Shown: positions 35,594-47,836 of the stretch, one piece after another
Numbering within the stretch: the first letter of the stretch is position 1
Layout of the letters: each line of letters opens with the position of its first letter
Assembly (NCBI GenBank): GCA_000149265.1
Contig: CH002934.1
Span: forward strand, 23,126 to 87,125
DNA: 64,000 nucleotides
Direction of reading: 5' to 3'
From: Ciona savignyi
Taxonomy: Eukaryota > Chordata > Ascidiacea > Phlebobranchia > Cionidae
The notes under the pieces: generated by a model
What the model was told of the DNA's origin: nothing
The model's input: the letters and a program-made list of their open reading frames with translations, nothing else
Database searches by the model: none
Program-made: the position numbers and the translations under genes

Positions 35594-35693
35594 NNNNNNN
35601 NNNNNNNNNNNNNNNNNNNNNNNNNNNNNNNNNNNNNNNNNNNNNNNNNNNNNNNNNNNNNNNNNNNNNNNNNNNNNNNNNNNNNNNNNNNNN
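35594..35693. other. Assembly gap, 100 N, flanked by the same sequence
   Basis: The 25 bases before the gap (aatatccagcgtgatcataa…) recur right after it with one change. The contig ends appear to overlap, so the gap may be false or may hide a tandem copy. Confidence 0.95.
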
Positions 35694-36400
35694 AATATCC
35701 AGCGTGATCATAACCAAATGCTGTGTTAACCTACAGCAATATACTGTGCTTCCACACCATGTCGGAATGTCCATCCAAAATCAAGATTCAAATTCCAATC
35801 GAAATCGCAATAATTAGAAATATTTTTCGATTCTAACAATTCCTATTAAGTGCTCATAGTGGAACGATTTATTTTTACTTATCAGTGAATACAATTAAAA
35901 TATTATAAAACACACATGCTTTTTTAACATTATTGTAAGACTTGTTTTGGCATTTTTAGAAAATTATTGAATTTGGAATATTGCTATAAATCAAATTGAT
36001 TTGAATAAGGAAATCCCTAACACCATATGTTTATAGAATAGGCATTATGTGGGATTTTGAATAGAGGAGACCAAACCGTTTCTACTCACAAAAATGTAAT
36101 CGCATTTGTTGAAGACAATTATCAATCATATACACTACACTGCAATATCCTGGTAACCTGACAGTGGGGACAGAGTAATTTAAAAGTCCTTATGTAATAT
36201 CCATTGTGTTTTCCCACAAATAAATTATAAATATCATCCCACAAATTAAACTTAAATAATAGTGATGGAAGAATTTGACATCCGACCGGAATGAAATATT
36301 TGCATTTCATCCCATCACTACTTGTTACCAATCCACATATGCCTATCTCTATGAATATCGTTTCCGTTCTGAACGATCGAAATGTACAAGGAAGACTTAC

Positions 36401-36553
36401 CGAAGAAAGTTGTTGAACAGCTTCACGTAAGATGATGCGACTTTGTACGGAAATCTTCTTCTTGTCAATTCGTAGACGGCTGACTTTATGCAAACAATCG
36501 GCCAAACAACTTGCTGCGTTCTCATCGAAATTAGATGGAATATGTAAGACAAT
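36401..36553 (-). CDS. LRR exon, 51-codon type, copy 3
   Basis: A 153-nt phase 0-0 exon, acceptor ttgcag, donor TCG/GTAAGT. It starts IVLHIPSNFDENAASCLADC, has KVSRLRIDKKKIS and ends REAVQQLSS. The residues that vary between copies (LDIRSE, LHIPSN; ITEGR, IDKKK) cluster in the two loop positions of the LRR while the hydrophobic frame stays. Confidence 0.75.
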
Positions 36554-37819
36554 CTGCAACAAGGATAAGGAGGTGATTCATATTAATGTAAGTTATCATA
36601 CGTTGGTTATATGGAACAATGTACCCGATATGACATGGTACTTGCAGTTTGACAAGATCACAAGAATGGTGTTGCAGTCAGTATATATGAATTATCAACA
36701 AATGGAACTAAACATCATAATATTAATGCAAGAAATAACAGGCTAAGCACTTAAACCGTTACTTCATTGCGATAAACACACATAATTTATGTGTCGCATA
36801 ATATTAAACAACCGAGAATGTAGAAGCAGCATTATAATGATGAATTATGCAACGCACCAGTATCACGCTTAACGCTTGGGATGTATAAAGTATAGTGGTA
36901 AAAACTTAACAATGGAAAATCACAAAAATGTTATCAAATTATTATAACCCAAATTAAAAATATTTGTTTAATTAATTTCAAAGGACATCACTAATAACAC
37001 TGTAGTTAACTACCACTGTAAAATATGTTTTATTTCCATTATGTTAACTCTATTCGATAACAAGATAACCTGACATTGTAGTAAAACAATGTAACAAATA
37101 TGCAATGTGCAATATACATAATGAATTTGTAATTTTCCTACTGCATGTAAAACCTGGTTATAACCCGAACGTACATGCATATGTGCATGACCTTATTACT
37201 TCCTAATTAGGATATATTGATGATTAAGATAAATTTTTAAATCTTCTTAACGCAGTCTCATTAGAGTTCTCAGGTTGGTTTATTACGTCACAACCCTTTG
37301 ATACAGTTTTCTCTGTTTTAACCACATTTCACACATTTATATGCATTGTAATAATATTTGAATATTTTAGAATATTCATATTTTCTACCTCATACATTCC
37401 AATTAACACCAAATTTATTTCTATTTTATAAATATTATTTATTTATTTAGTTTCATATAAAAATTGGCAAATAGCAAGAGAACTTCTTGCCAAAGTCGTG
37501 TGAATTGATGTCCTGTTTCAAGTCAGTAAATTAAATTCCAATATAAAATCAAGAGTGTCAACCACGTATTTATCATTTCTATTTGTAAAACCACGTTTTG
37601 TATATTCATGTTTGAATAAAAATGAATTATAACACTGGCAGAATTTAGAATACTAGGTGCTCATGGTCGGATTGCCTGAGCTATTGCAGCAAGTTGTGTA
37701 TGATAGAACTGCTGTACAACAACACTGTAATAGCTGCAGTACACCTGTGTAAACATACACATCTATAATAAATTACTGATTAATGTGGAGCTACTTGAAG
37801 TATGGTTCCCAATATTTAC

Positions 37820-37978
37820 CTTGTTTGGTCGATCATTGATAGCTGTGCACAAATCCCGCATACAATCGTTCAGTTGTTTGCAATACAGTAATCGAAGTTT
37901 ATCAATATGTTGAATATGAGAAACCAGGTATTCATCTACATTTCCCAGCTCTGTTTCAATTACCTCTAACCTCTTGAT
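37820..37978 (-). CDS. LRR exon, 53-codon type, copy 4
   Basis: A 159-nt phase 0-0 exon, acceptor tctag, donor AAG/GTAAAT. It starts IKRLEVIETELGNVDEYL, has HIDKLRLLYCKQLNDCM and ends AINDRPNK. Open and complete. Confidence 0.75.
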
Positions 37979-38160
37979 CTAGAATAAAATGTTGTTTGCC
38001 AGCAATTTCTAAATAATCAACACTTTGTATAATATATAAGGGATCGGTATATATATGGCTTAAGATGATAAAAGTCAGTCTTAAGTTGACATGAATTAAC
38101 TTTTAACAGATTAGCTATTATTTTACAGACTAAAGATTATATCGCAATAATCCACCAAGA

Positions 38161-38351
38161 ATAAGATAGGATAGGATCTTCATCTTTATCCCCGTGAATC
38201 GGAAAAACAAGGGGGTTAACACACGGGCAACGTTCAGGCAATGTCCGTAAAGTGCCTTCCGCATGGACACAACCGACTACCTAGCGACCAGTTTCGCACC
38301 TTTAACCTTTCGATTGAAAGGAGACGCACTTAACCGTTAGACCAACGGGCC
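38161..38351 (-). mobile_element. tRNA-derived SINE, internally deleted
   Basis: Minus-strand copy with head at 38351 and tail at 38161. About 90-100 bases of the body are missing compared with 33179-33462. It lies at the same place in the cassette as the 33179 copy, so the SINE was probably duplicated together with the cassette. Confidence 0.8.
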
Positions 38352-39359
38352 GAACTTAGCTATGTGGTTGGATAAATTTAATACATTAACCCCATACACA
38401 TAGTCACCACCTTTCAATGATTTATTGTCAATACTCAGCCATTACTTAAATCACCAATCTTAACAATTGGACTAAGCATGTCGGCTTCACTTACTTTAAT
38501 AAGTAAATGCTACTGCCTGCTAATACACAATCATTACCGGGTTACTTGGGAATATTAAAGTTATTTGACTCCCCAATGTCCCCCTAACAATTGAGTATTT
38601 CTAGTCAACTAATACATATAGATCAAAGATTATATACCGACACCAGGTGTGGGGTATGACGTAAGCTAATGGGGATATCACCCAACAACAAAAGCGTGGT
38701 TCAGTGTTTTCGTTTAATTACGAAGTTAGTTCAACTGTCACTGTGCGCTCGTATACTTACTGAAAGGTAAGTAGTTTTAAATATTTTACCATTACCTCCG
38801 TTGTTCAAGCCAAATGCCATCTTATTAATTTGTAAACACACGGTGTATAAATATAACTTATTGGAACTGTCCAATTATGTTATTATTCTGTGGTGAAACT
38901 AATGCACATGGTGAATGAGACAACTAATAAACTGCTAACCTAAACTTCTTGAATAACTCCTATGATTTATATATTTAAACCGATAATTCTGATGATTGAA
39001 CCTAGTGATGGGATGAGGTCATTCACATGCAGCATTTAAAACCATTCTTTCAATATTTGGAAAATTGTGTCCTCAATTTGACCTTTAAGTGTCCATAATG
39101 CAACAATGCTACTATTGTTTACCAACACTGGCTTTATGCTTCATATCAGGTTTACTTTGTTTTACATTTAAGCAACAGATACTTCAAAATGAGGAGGTAT
39201 ATTTCGAGCATCCAACCTGCTTGCTTGTGAGTGTATGTTATAAACCTCACTAAATACCACAATTAACAATGAAACATTCCATTACAAACCAAAATATTTA
39301 AAGACATCATCCCATCACAATACACCACTTGTTGAACACAATAGAAATCGACATAAAAT

Positions 39360-39512
39360 TCATCCAAAACGACATTTTATCCAAACCTTCCCGGGTTGCA
39401 GTTGTAGGATTCGCTTCACATCTTCAGGATGATAACTTGCATCCATGCTCCATGATGTTGCCCATTTAGCTGCATCATGTTTTGTCTCCCATTTATCAAC
39501 TACAACCAACTC
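39360..39512 (-). pseudogene. Tail exon, copy 4, frameshifted
   Basis: Acceptor ctcttag. The product starts ELVVVDKWETKHDAAKWATS and has RILQLQPGKVWIKC, but one base is missing near 39365 compared with copies 2 and 3, so a TGA at 39360-39362 ends it 17-18 residues early. It could still give a shorter protein. Belongs to the cassette nearest the NACHT exon. Confidence 0.6.
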
Positions 39513-41190
39513 CTAAGAGAATGCATTATTTAAATTATAAACAAGATAGCATATATACGAATAGTGACTCTAATTTACTATTAAACTCCGCCCCATATAA
39601 TACAGCCCTATTTCATCACAGTTTGTAATTTCATTTCACATAGTGGAGGTACTATAGCAACCTGTTCATATTTTATTATTCTTGATTGAAGGGATAGCCA
39701 ATAAGTAAACAAATATATTAGACTACATATTATTTCACTTGGTAGCATTAGGTCTAGAATTCCACTTGTAAACTGGTCCTAATCTAACAGATTGTACATT
39801 TGTGCAATAACGGTTGATTATGTTCTACATTGAAAAGAAATATCCAATTTGCTTACAACCTTGCAAGGTGGGTGACATATGCATTGGATACGCCCAATAT
39901 TATCAAAAGGCAATTATTTAATTGTATTGAAATCATCATTGGTTTCAGTATTGTCACTGTCGATATTCATTGTAATTTGATCTTGGAGCTGGATTGGACA
40001 ATTTACTTCAAATTATTAAGAAAGTGATAGAAATATACAACAAACTGGAAATATAAATTTGATTTAAATACCCCAGTTATTTTAATCCCTGGGATATTAT
40101 TTAATATATTAAAACAAGAAGCAAATATTATACACAAACTAATACCCTATGTATGGAACAGATGGAAACTCAAAACCACTAAATATCAAGAAAGAATGGA
40201 AAACTTTAATTGACTCAATACTCATCTTATGTTAATTATCTAACAACACCAAATTATTAAGGAAGTTGTAGTAATTAGAAATACAATATTGATTTTAAAT
40301 AACCAAGTTTACTAGACTAAACAATGCTTTCATTTGGAATCAACTCCAACACCAAACAAGAGGCTTCATAACTATTTAGTCACCAGTTGTCCATTTTTGT
40401 GTCTACATGATCGAACTGGTTAGATCAATCGGAGACACGAGATCATCATTCAATATCCAGCGTGATCATAACCAAATGCTGTGTTAACCTATAGCAATGT
40501 ACTGTGCTTCCACACCATGTCGGAATGTCCATCCAAAATCAAGATTCAAATTTCAATCGAAATCAACATAATTGGAATTATTTTTCGATTCTAACAACAA
40601 TTCATATTAATTGCTCATAGCGGAACGATTTATTTTTACTTATCAGTGATGGTCATAAAAAAAATTATGAAACACACATGCAATTCTTTAACATTATTGT
40701 AAGACTTGTTTTTGGCATTTGTAGAAAATTATTGAATTTGGAATATTGCTATAAATCAAACTAATTTGGATAAGGAAATCCCTAATACCATGTTTGTATA
40801 AGATAGGCCTAGGCATTATGCGTGATTCTGAGACCAACCGGAGAACCAACGGTTTCTACTTACAGTAATACAAATCATACAAAAATATAATAGTATTTGT
40901 TGAAGAAAATTATCAATCATATACACCACACTGCAATATCCCTGCTAACCTGACAGTGGTGACGGGGTAATTTGAAACTTTGTGTTATGTCAATTATGTT
41001 TACCCATAAATAAATTATAAATATCATCCCAAAAATTAAACATAAATATGAGTAATGGCACAATTTGACATCCGACTGGAATGAATAATTTGTATTTTAT
41101 CCCATCACTACTTGTTACCAATCCACATATGCCTATCTCTATGAATATCATTTCTGTTCTGAATGATTGAAATGTACAAGGAAGACTTAC
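39513..41190. other. Intron between LRR-51 and tail exon
   Basis: AT-rich; no exon recognised. It has an insertion of about 100-150 bp near 40060-40250 relative to the sister introns. Confidence 0.5.
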
Positions 41191-41343
41191 CGAGGAAAGT
41201 TGTTGAAGAGCTTCACGTAAGATGATGCGACTTTGTACGGAAATCCTCCGCTCGTCAATTCGTAGACGGCTGACTTTATGCAAACAATTGACCAAACAAC
41301 TTGCTGCATTCTTATCGAATTCAGATCGAATATCTAGGACAAT
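41191..41343 (-). CDS. LRR exon, 51-codon type, copy 4
   Basis: A 153-nt phase 0-0 exon, acceptor ttgcag, donor TCG/GTAAGT. It starts IVLDIRSEFDKNAASCLVNC, has KVSRLRIDERRIS and ends REALQQLSS. Open and complete. Confidence 0.75.
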
Positions 41344-41761
41344 CTGCAACAAGGATAAGGAGGTGATTTATATTAATGTAAGTTATCATACGTTGGTTAT
41401 ATGGAACAATGTATGACATGGTACTTGCAGTTTGACAAGATCCCAAGAATGGTTTTGTAGTCAGTATATATAAATTATCAACAAATGGAACTAAACATCA
41501 TAATATTAATGCAAGAAATAACATGTTCATTACTTGAACAGTCACTTCATCGCGATAAACACACACAATTTAATAGGCGCATAATATTAAACAACCAAGA
41601 ATGTTTTTACAAGAATTTCAAAATATAAAATCAAGACTGTAAACCATGTATTTATCATTATTATTTGTAAAACCACTGCAGAACAGTTGTGTAAATATAC
41701 ACATCTATAATAAATCAGTGATTGATGTGGAACTACTTGAAGTATGGTTCCCAATATTTAC

Positions 41762-41920
41762 CTTGTTCTGTCGATCATTGATAGCTGTGCACAAATCTCG
41801 TATACAATCGTCCAGTTGTTTGCAATTCTCTAATCGAAGTTCATCAATATGTTGAATATGAGGAACCAGGTATTCAGCTACATTTCCCAGCTCTGTTTCT
41901 TTTAACTCTAGCTTCTTGAT
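41762..41920 (-). CDS. LRR exon, 53-codon type, copy 5 (most 5')
   Basis: A 159-nt phase 0-0 exon, acceptor tctag, donor AAG/GTAAAT. It starts IKKLELKETELGNVAEYL, has HIDELRLENCKQLDDCI and ends AINDRQNK. It is the nearest LRR exon found downstream of the NACHT exon, with an interval of 6.97 kb full of repeats. Its phase 0 start matches the phase 0 end of the NACHT exon. Confidence 0.75.
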
Positions 41921-42331
41921 CTAGAAACAAAGTTTTTAATTTCTCACATATTAGTTTAATTGTTTTATAGGTACTATTTTCAAAGATGTCCACTATGCTG
42001 TTCATTGTACATCAGTGTGATTCATATGATTTGGTGAGCAAGTGCTCTTGTCGGAAAAATTGATTTTTGCTACGAAACTATTGTTTATGATGTAGATTTG
42101 TGGTAAGTTATACTAAGTAGAAATTTCTAAGGAATCTATTGTTACATGGTTAGGCATTGCTATATTGAAATGACTTTTTTATTGATGTTAATCTTTAGCA
42201 AAAAATTTACCCTTAAGTATTGGTGTTACTATAAAAAATATCCAATTCACAACCAAACAGACACAGTGCGAGTTAGGGTTTCAAGTGTGCCCACACTGTC
42301 TACACACTGCCCACACTGGGCATTTTTGTCC

Positions 42332-42626
42332 GGCCCGTTGATCTAACGGTTAAGTGCGTCGCCTTTCAATCGAAAGGTTGCAGATGCGAAACTGGTCGCT
42401 AGCTAGTCAGTTGTGTCTTTGGGCATGGCACTTTATGGAAATTGCCTGAACCCAGCGGATTAATGGGTTCTACCAAATTGAAGGAACGTCTAAATCATAT
42501 ACAACACACTGCAATAGCTCCGTGAACCCGACGATGGGCGCGAGGTGATCTGACGATTGCCCGTCTGTTAACCCCTTTGGTTGTCCCATTCACGGAGATA
42601 AAGATGAATATTCTATCCTATCCTAT
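42332..42626 (+). mobile_element. tRNA-derived SINE, full length
   Basis: Head GGCCCGTTGATCTAACGG, full body, tail of TATCC units. The longest copy in the window and the best reference for the family. Confidence 0.88.
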
Positions 42627-43980
42627 TTAGAGTCAGCCGAATAGAGGCGGGTCCGAACGTTTTTGCCGGATGTAGTGACATTTTGTGACCGAAATTATTT
42701 GCATATTATAATAAAGACAATTTACAAATTAAAATAAAAGGAAAATTAGATAAAATAGTATAATTATCACATCCGAGTTTACCCCCAAAAAGCCAGCAAT
42801 AATATAAGAACTATTGCAATCTTTTTACAACATTTTTTTCAAAACCGGTGTTACTTCTGCAAGTGGAGAAACTAGTTGCTATAATTTGAAAGTGACGCGT
42901 ATCGTTAAATAAAACAGGCATGTCGTCTAGTCCTTTTTATGTCCTCTAGTTGTAATTGGCGGTCAGGGTTGATAGGGATACGGTTGTGGAGATATGTGAC
43001 TGTGGTTGAGATTGATACGGTAGGGGAGATACGGAACTGTGGTTGAGATTGATACGGTACGGTTGGGGAGATACGGAACTGTGGTTGAGATTGATACGGT
43101 AGGGGAGATACGAAACTGTGGTTGAGATTGATAACGTACGGTTGGGGAGATACTGAACTGTGGTTGAGATTGATACGGTAGGGGAGATACCGAACGGTTG
43201 AAGATACGGTTTTCTGCGATATTAAAATAAAGGCGATTGCAATACAAACACCCATTGTTACGTATTTTCGGTTATAACGCAATTTATGATTTTTGTTGCC
43301 TCAGCAAGTTCATACCTTTAGGTTTATTAAAACATGTATGGTGCTTGTTCGACGATGGAAAAGACAGCATCGTAAAACGTCAGCGTATGACGTGTATTTT
43401 ACTGTATAATCCGGTGTTCTTGTGTGACGTGTTTACTACACTATATGACGTTTTCTCATCGTAATTGTTTAGGGACGTTATAAACGCACTTAGGGAGTTT
43501 TTAACCCAAACTGAAACCATAAGTGAATGACGTGTGTGTTTTAGATGGAGAATAAACGTTATGCTGAGACATTAACTTCAACGTTTATGTGTGGTATAAA
43601 GCGTTCAGTGAGGTTAAGGTCAACCTTAATAACAGTGCGGCTTGCTCGAACGTCAGGTAGAACCTCAACCCAACCCGCTAGGACGACCAATAAACTTCTA
43701 ATACAATAGCGAGCTCCACATTGAGACCCCTGTTTAAAATGGACACCGCAACCTTCTCGAAACGGACAATTTTTGACGTGAACTTTAATTCGAAGTATCA
43801 ATTTCATTTGCAACGACGAGTTGCTCAAGTCTCAATTCATCTCTATTGTGTGCACGGACTGTGTATTTTCATCGAGTCGAGACGTCGACAAGAAACCTAA
43901 AAGACAGGGCCTGCAGATTTTAGAAGCGCCAGCAAACCATACAGTTTTAAGAAGCAAGTACAAAATGCGGCGATCGTCCA
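42627..43980. other. Intergenic or intronic stretch
   Basis: Holds a minisatellite (42985-43200). A block near 43665-43730 ('gacgaccaataaactt', 'tatagcgagc') recurs near 45140-45190 and may be a piece of an LTR. The 89-codon minus frame at 43559-43828 resembles nothing I know. Confidence 0.45.
42985..43200. repeat. Minisatellite with alternating 37- and 42-bp units
   Basis: The unit is AGATACGGAACTGTGGTTGA plus GATTGATACGGTAGGGG, with every second unit carrying five extra bases (tacggttgggg for taggggg-like end). About six units are present. Open frames on the minus strand across it are a by-product of the repeat. Confidence 0.8.
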
Positions 43981-44570
43981 TGTAAACCATCTTAATTATC
44001 AGCATCTGCTTTAAGGTGACGTCATCCACTTGAAAACCATAGAAGCATCGTGGGAAACGCTGTAGGTATGGCGCAATGAAAGAATGTGCGGTTGGTCATC
44101 TGATTATGACGTATTCGTCACGAGACGCCTGAGGCCTGTTCTTGTGCGACGAAGCGTTACGGGCGTTGTCGAATTCCTGGACGGTCTTTACTTAAGTGGC
44201 AGATAGAAAACGAAGCTGGGAGAGACTGGTGTCTGACCAGGGCAGAACAGAAGTGACTGCCACCTGGCGCGCTTAGCGTCAGGGCTTTCGAGACTTTGTC
44301 ATATAGTTGACAGAAAAGGAACAAGGCAAAAGTCGCAGCTTCCGGGTAAAACAAAGAACGAGTTGACAAGCCTCAAGGAAAACGGACTGTCTATTAATCG
44401 TATCTCGCCGGTCGCTGCGAATCTAATCCCGAGTAAAGTGCATTGATGTATTCGTGTGTCTTATCGATAACGTTTGACAATAAACTAACCAACATTCAAT
44501 AAGCGTGGACTCGATCTTTGGAAGTCGGATATCGGAGTCAGCATATATGTGCAGCACAGAGCGTCCCCAA
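43981..44570 (+). repeat. Family W LTR, truncated copy
   Basis: Begins TGTAAACCATC, has TGACGTCATCCACTTG and the 'gaaaaggaacaaggcaaaag' block, and ends near 'gcagcacagagcg' short of the normal LTR end. The preceding 'atgcggcgatcgtcca' matches the base run before the 10007-10677 LTR, so it is a 3' LTR with a bit of internal sequence. Confidence 0.65.
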
Positions 44571-46204
44571 GTATATTGATTACTCCACGACCCTAGTGAT
44601 TGCGTTCAGCCTGTAGAAATAGGTGAGCATATACGCCATACGACGTCTATCAAACATCAAACAGCTTATTGAACCATACCAGCATACTTTTGTATAGCTA
44701 TGGTAATCGCGCCGCATGTAATATGCAATGTCTAATTGTCTAATCGCCTCTTAGTCAATGTGTCGGATGTTCCGAATATATTTCGGGCGTAAAACAGGAT
44801 TTTACAAACACCGCACAGTTTAATGACGTTATACGACATATGTTTAATTGCCTCTGTCTATTGCTAGAAATACTCCCGAGCGAGTTTATTTCCGTTATCC
44901 AATTCGAGTCTTAAAACCTATATGACAGGTCACTCGTTATTTTGTTTTTTCGTTTGATTGATAGCCTACATGATTGTATAGCCCTGTATTAGTTCGCTCA
45001 ACCATGTTCCTAGTATTTGCAGGATCACCGTGTCAAATTTTCAAGATTGTGTGGAATCGTCAAACGATAAATTCAATCATCAGTTCGTCTGAACTTCCGG
45101 GGTGCACAACGAACTTCCGAGATGCACAGCGCGGCTATGACGACCAATAAACTTCAAAAACTATAGCGAGCCCCACAATTTACCATAGACGTTAATAAAA
45201 CATATGCGCAAATTTATAAATAATTGGTCGAGATATCTTACAACCGGTATAAAAGAATTGAAAATTGCAATAAGAATTACCAATCAGTACCATCTTTAAT
45301 GCTCTTAATGCGAGAGTTTTTATATTCTGATTTATTATTTTGCGTTTCATGTTATGTCGTTATTTTCTCTCATTTGTCCTTTTATTCTTTGTTCTTTTTA
45401 TTTTTGGTAGACGTGTAAGGCGTGGTTTCAGAAATATTATTTGTGACCACTTGAATTAGAGTAGTTTAGAATAATCATATTTATCCCGTGAATTTTCATA
45501 TTTATACTTGGCAATTGAAAAACCAAGGGGGTTAAACGACGGACAATCGTCTGTTTTAAGTGCTTGTTACAATGCAGCCTTCAAATATATTTCAGTGAAA
45601 TAGACTGTTTTAACGTGGGCACAGTCTAAATACTCGCTTGCTTCCCGAAGTGTTTTATATTTGCAAAGAAATAGCAGTATTCTGTAAATAAAAATTGACT
45701 AAATATAAATAACACAACATAACAAACTTATTAAAAAACAATTCTTACCGAACTGTGCGTTGATCCGAACTAATTTTACATAAATTTCATAATAAATATT
45801 GCAATGTTCTGCGCAGAAGGAAATTAAATCGGTTAATAAATCCGATAACAAATACTATAAAACTAAAGACTCATTTGGCTTATCAACTGAAATATAACGA
45901 ACTTAGAGGGAGATGTAATGTAAAGCAGAGAACATCTTGGACTATTAATACCTTGATTATTACCAGTATGTGAAAAGGCTTTGATTTTAGCAAAAAATTA
46001 ATTAAATTGGTACAAAGCTATCTAGTTTTGTACGTTACAGAAAATCCTGGATAAAATATGATAAACTGAACATAATATTTGGATCAAAATCTCTGAATTT
46101 TTAGACGAGACTGGTAGGTTACACTTATTTAATTTACAACGGCCTAGATTGAAAGAAGCAAGTCGAGAAATTTTTATAAGAATAGCAAGTCAAATAAAAT
46201 CCCA
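44571..46204. other. Stretch without recognised gene
   Basis: A hydrophobic 64-codon plus frame (45224-45418) has no family resemblance and no splice context, so I do not call it. A fragment of a SINE tail lies at 45491-45552 (minus strand). Confidence 0.45.
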
Positions 46205-46395
46205 CACGCATCGGACGATGGTGCGGCGAAGGGCAGTGATGTCACTTCCTCTTTCACTAATCTAAACATCGACGCGAAAACGTTTGTCCCGAACATCAAC
46301 GCCAAATCTTCGTGCCCAGTAGGATAGTGGAGATGGCTGAGAATTCCCCAGAAGCCGAGATAATAAGCTCCGGACACGAATCACTTGCCGATGGA

Positions 46396-47153
46396 TAGGG
46401 ATGCACAAACTAGAATATCGAATCTTTCGATATTACGTTTATTTCGAATATTTGGATTCGAAATAATTAGGACTGTGCAAGAACCCAGATTCTTATAACC
46501 ATTAACCGATGTTTTGCATAGTGTTCTCTCTCGTTAGTACTTAGTACTGGGAAGAACATGGGGAAAAACGCGCGCGGGAGTGCGTCAGTGATCCTGTATT
46601 GAATCTAGGTCAACGTAACCCTAGGTCAAACCGCCGATCAAAGCAATAAACACCGCGACGAATCTTAAGAATACGGCGCTGCGTTTAGCAACGCCAAGAC
46701 CTACAAAATCATACCTAGTCGATACGATCTTGAAAGGCTCGATCGTTACTGGTACCATCACTTAGGCCTACTACAAGTCAACTGCGCGGTCTTTAAAAAA
46801 AACAACCACCATATAACTTATATTGTTATCATGCGCTGTTGTAGGCATAAAAAACTAACACAGTCGGTTAACAATTTCCCGATTTTATTGGTTAACCGTT
46901 AACCAATGTACAGCCCTAGAAATAATATATACACATTAAAAAAACGATAATTGCATGGATTTCCTTTTTAATTTTCATTGTACATATTGCAGCAGCGTTG
47001 ATTACAACGGATATTATAAGTATGTAATCACACTGGCCAGAGAATTAGTCAGCGGCAGTAGGAATTTTTGACGATCTTGCCACTTTAACTCCGGTTTGCT
47101 TTTTAATATAGAATAGGATTCGATACCAAGGTATTCTAGTTTGTGCATCCCTA
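46396..47153. mobile_element. hAT-type MITE, outer
   Basis: TIRs TAGGGATGCACAAACTAGAA at 46396 and its reverse complement ending 47153. Flanks are the 8-bp ccgatgga (46388-46395) and gcgatgga (47154-47161), a duplication with one change and of the hAT length. No transposase. Without its inner guest it would be about 300 bp. Confidence 0.85.
46468..46918. mobile_element. hAT-type MITE, inner
   Basis: Starts TAGGACTGTGCA and ends TGTACAGCCCTA, with a perfect 8-bp duplication GAAATAAT (46460-46467 and 46919-46926). 451 bp, non-coding. Inserted in the outer hAT-type MITE, hence younger. Confidence 0.85.
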
Positions 47154-47836
47154 GCGATGGAAAATGTTTTTTGTAAACATATCGCAACCGAGATGGAGTA
47201 TTACACGGAGATAGTTGACGAGGTACTGACTGAGGAAGAGGCGCAACTTAAGATAGATGAGCATGTTGCTCCCCAACCACCAGCATGTCCTGCTGAAAAA
47301 CGGTTTTCCTCCAGCAAAGAAGAGCACATCAATGTGGTCATTATCGGCCACGTCGACGCCCGTAAGTCAGCAATCGGTGTGTAGTTCATGCGCCTCCTTG
47401 GGATGTTGGACAAACGCAAATTGATGTACGAAAGAGACGAAGGAAAAGCAGTCGAAGTAGGACAGGCGTCCAAGACCGATACGAAACATTTCACAATTTT
47501 CATTGAACCAGGAACTACGAGTTTTGTGTCGAACAGGATCGAGAAGAGTGGAGAGGTGGTTCGTGTGTTTCACCCAGTGGACTTTGCTGTCGCCCCAGTA
47601 AGGAGGGCATCGTGGCTAGCGATAAGGTGGGTCTACGACCCTGGCGGTTCAATACTGGTTGACCGGGACAATGCAAACTTTAACGGATTATTTTTTTTTC
47701 GGGATTAAGGGTCCACAGGCGACCGGCGATACTGAGAGTACCCAACACTATACAACAAACCCTTCTAGAAAATCCACATAAACATAACTATTTGCAAACA
47801 AGAAGGAAGGAAATGTCCAATCGAGATCCAACTTTT

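Larger units (their letters stand above)
20234..41920 (-). repeat. Tandem array of LRR-53 / LRR-51 / tail exon cassettes
   Basis: Read 5' to 3' on the minus strand the order is LRR-53, LRR-51, tail, three times from 41920 to 27156. A fourth cassette has LRR-53 (26332), LRR-51 (24941) and tail (23135), and a lone LRR-53 closes the array at 20234. Introns of the cassettes are also alike, so duplication covered whole units of about 4-5 kb. Every LRR exon is open and in phase 0-0. A gypsy element lies in one cassette and SINEs in two others. Confidence 0.8.
46205..47708 (+). pseudogene. Processed pseudogene of eRF3 (GSPT), split by a transposon
   Basis: The left part, 46211-46327, reads FTNLNIDAKTFVPNINAK and stops, matching the PAM2-like segment of eRF3 (…NAKPFVPN…). 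The right part from 47157 has the linker and the start of the GTPase domain: INVVIIGHVDARKSAIG is the G1 loop with R where eRF3 has G and A where it has T; then a TAG at 47382, MLDKRK, GKAVEVGQA and KHFTIFIEPG in place of the G3 D-A-P-G. There are no introns in a stretch spanning several domains, so it is a retrocopy. It is truncated after the G3 region and not functional. Confidence 0.8.

Noticed and set aside
42905-43282. Minus-strand frames with NLNHS and SPLPYQSQ repeats as repeat proteins
   Set aside because: They are translations of the minisatellite in two frames; no splice sites flank them.
43559-43828. Minus-strand 89-codon frame as a gene
   Set aside because: No splice context, no family match, and part of the underlying DNA is a dispersed repeat.
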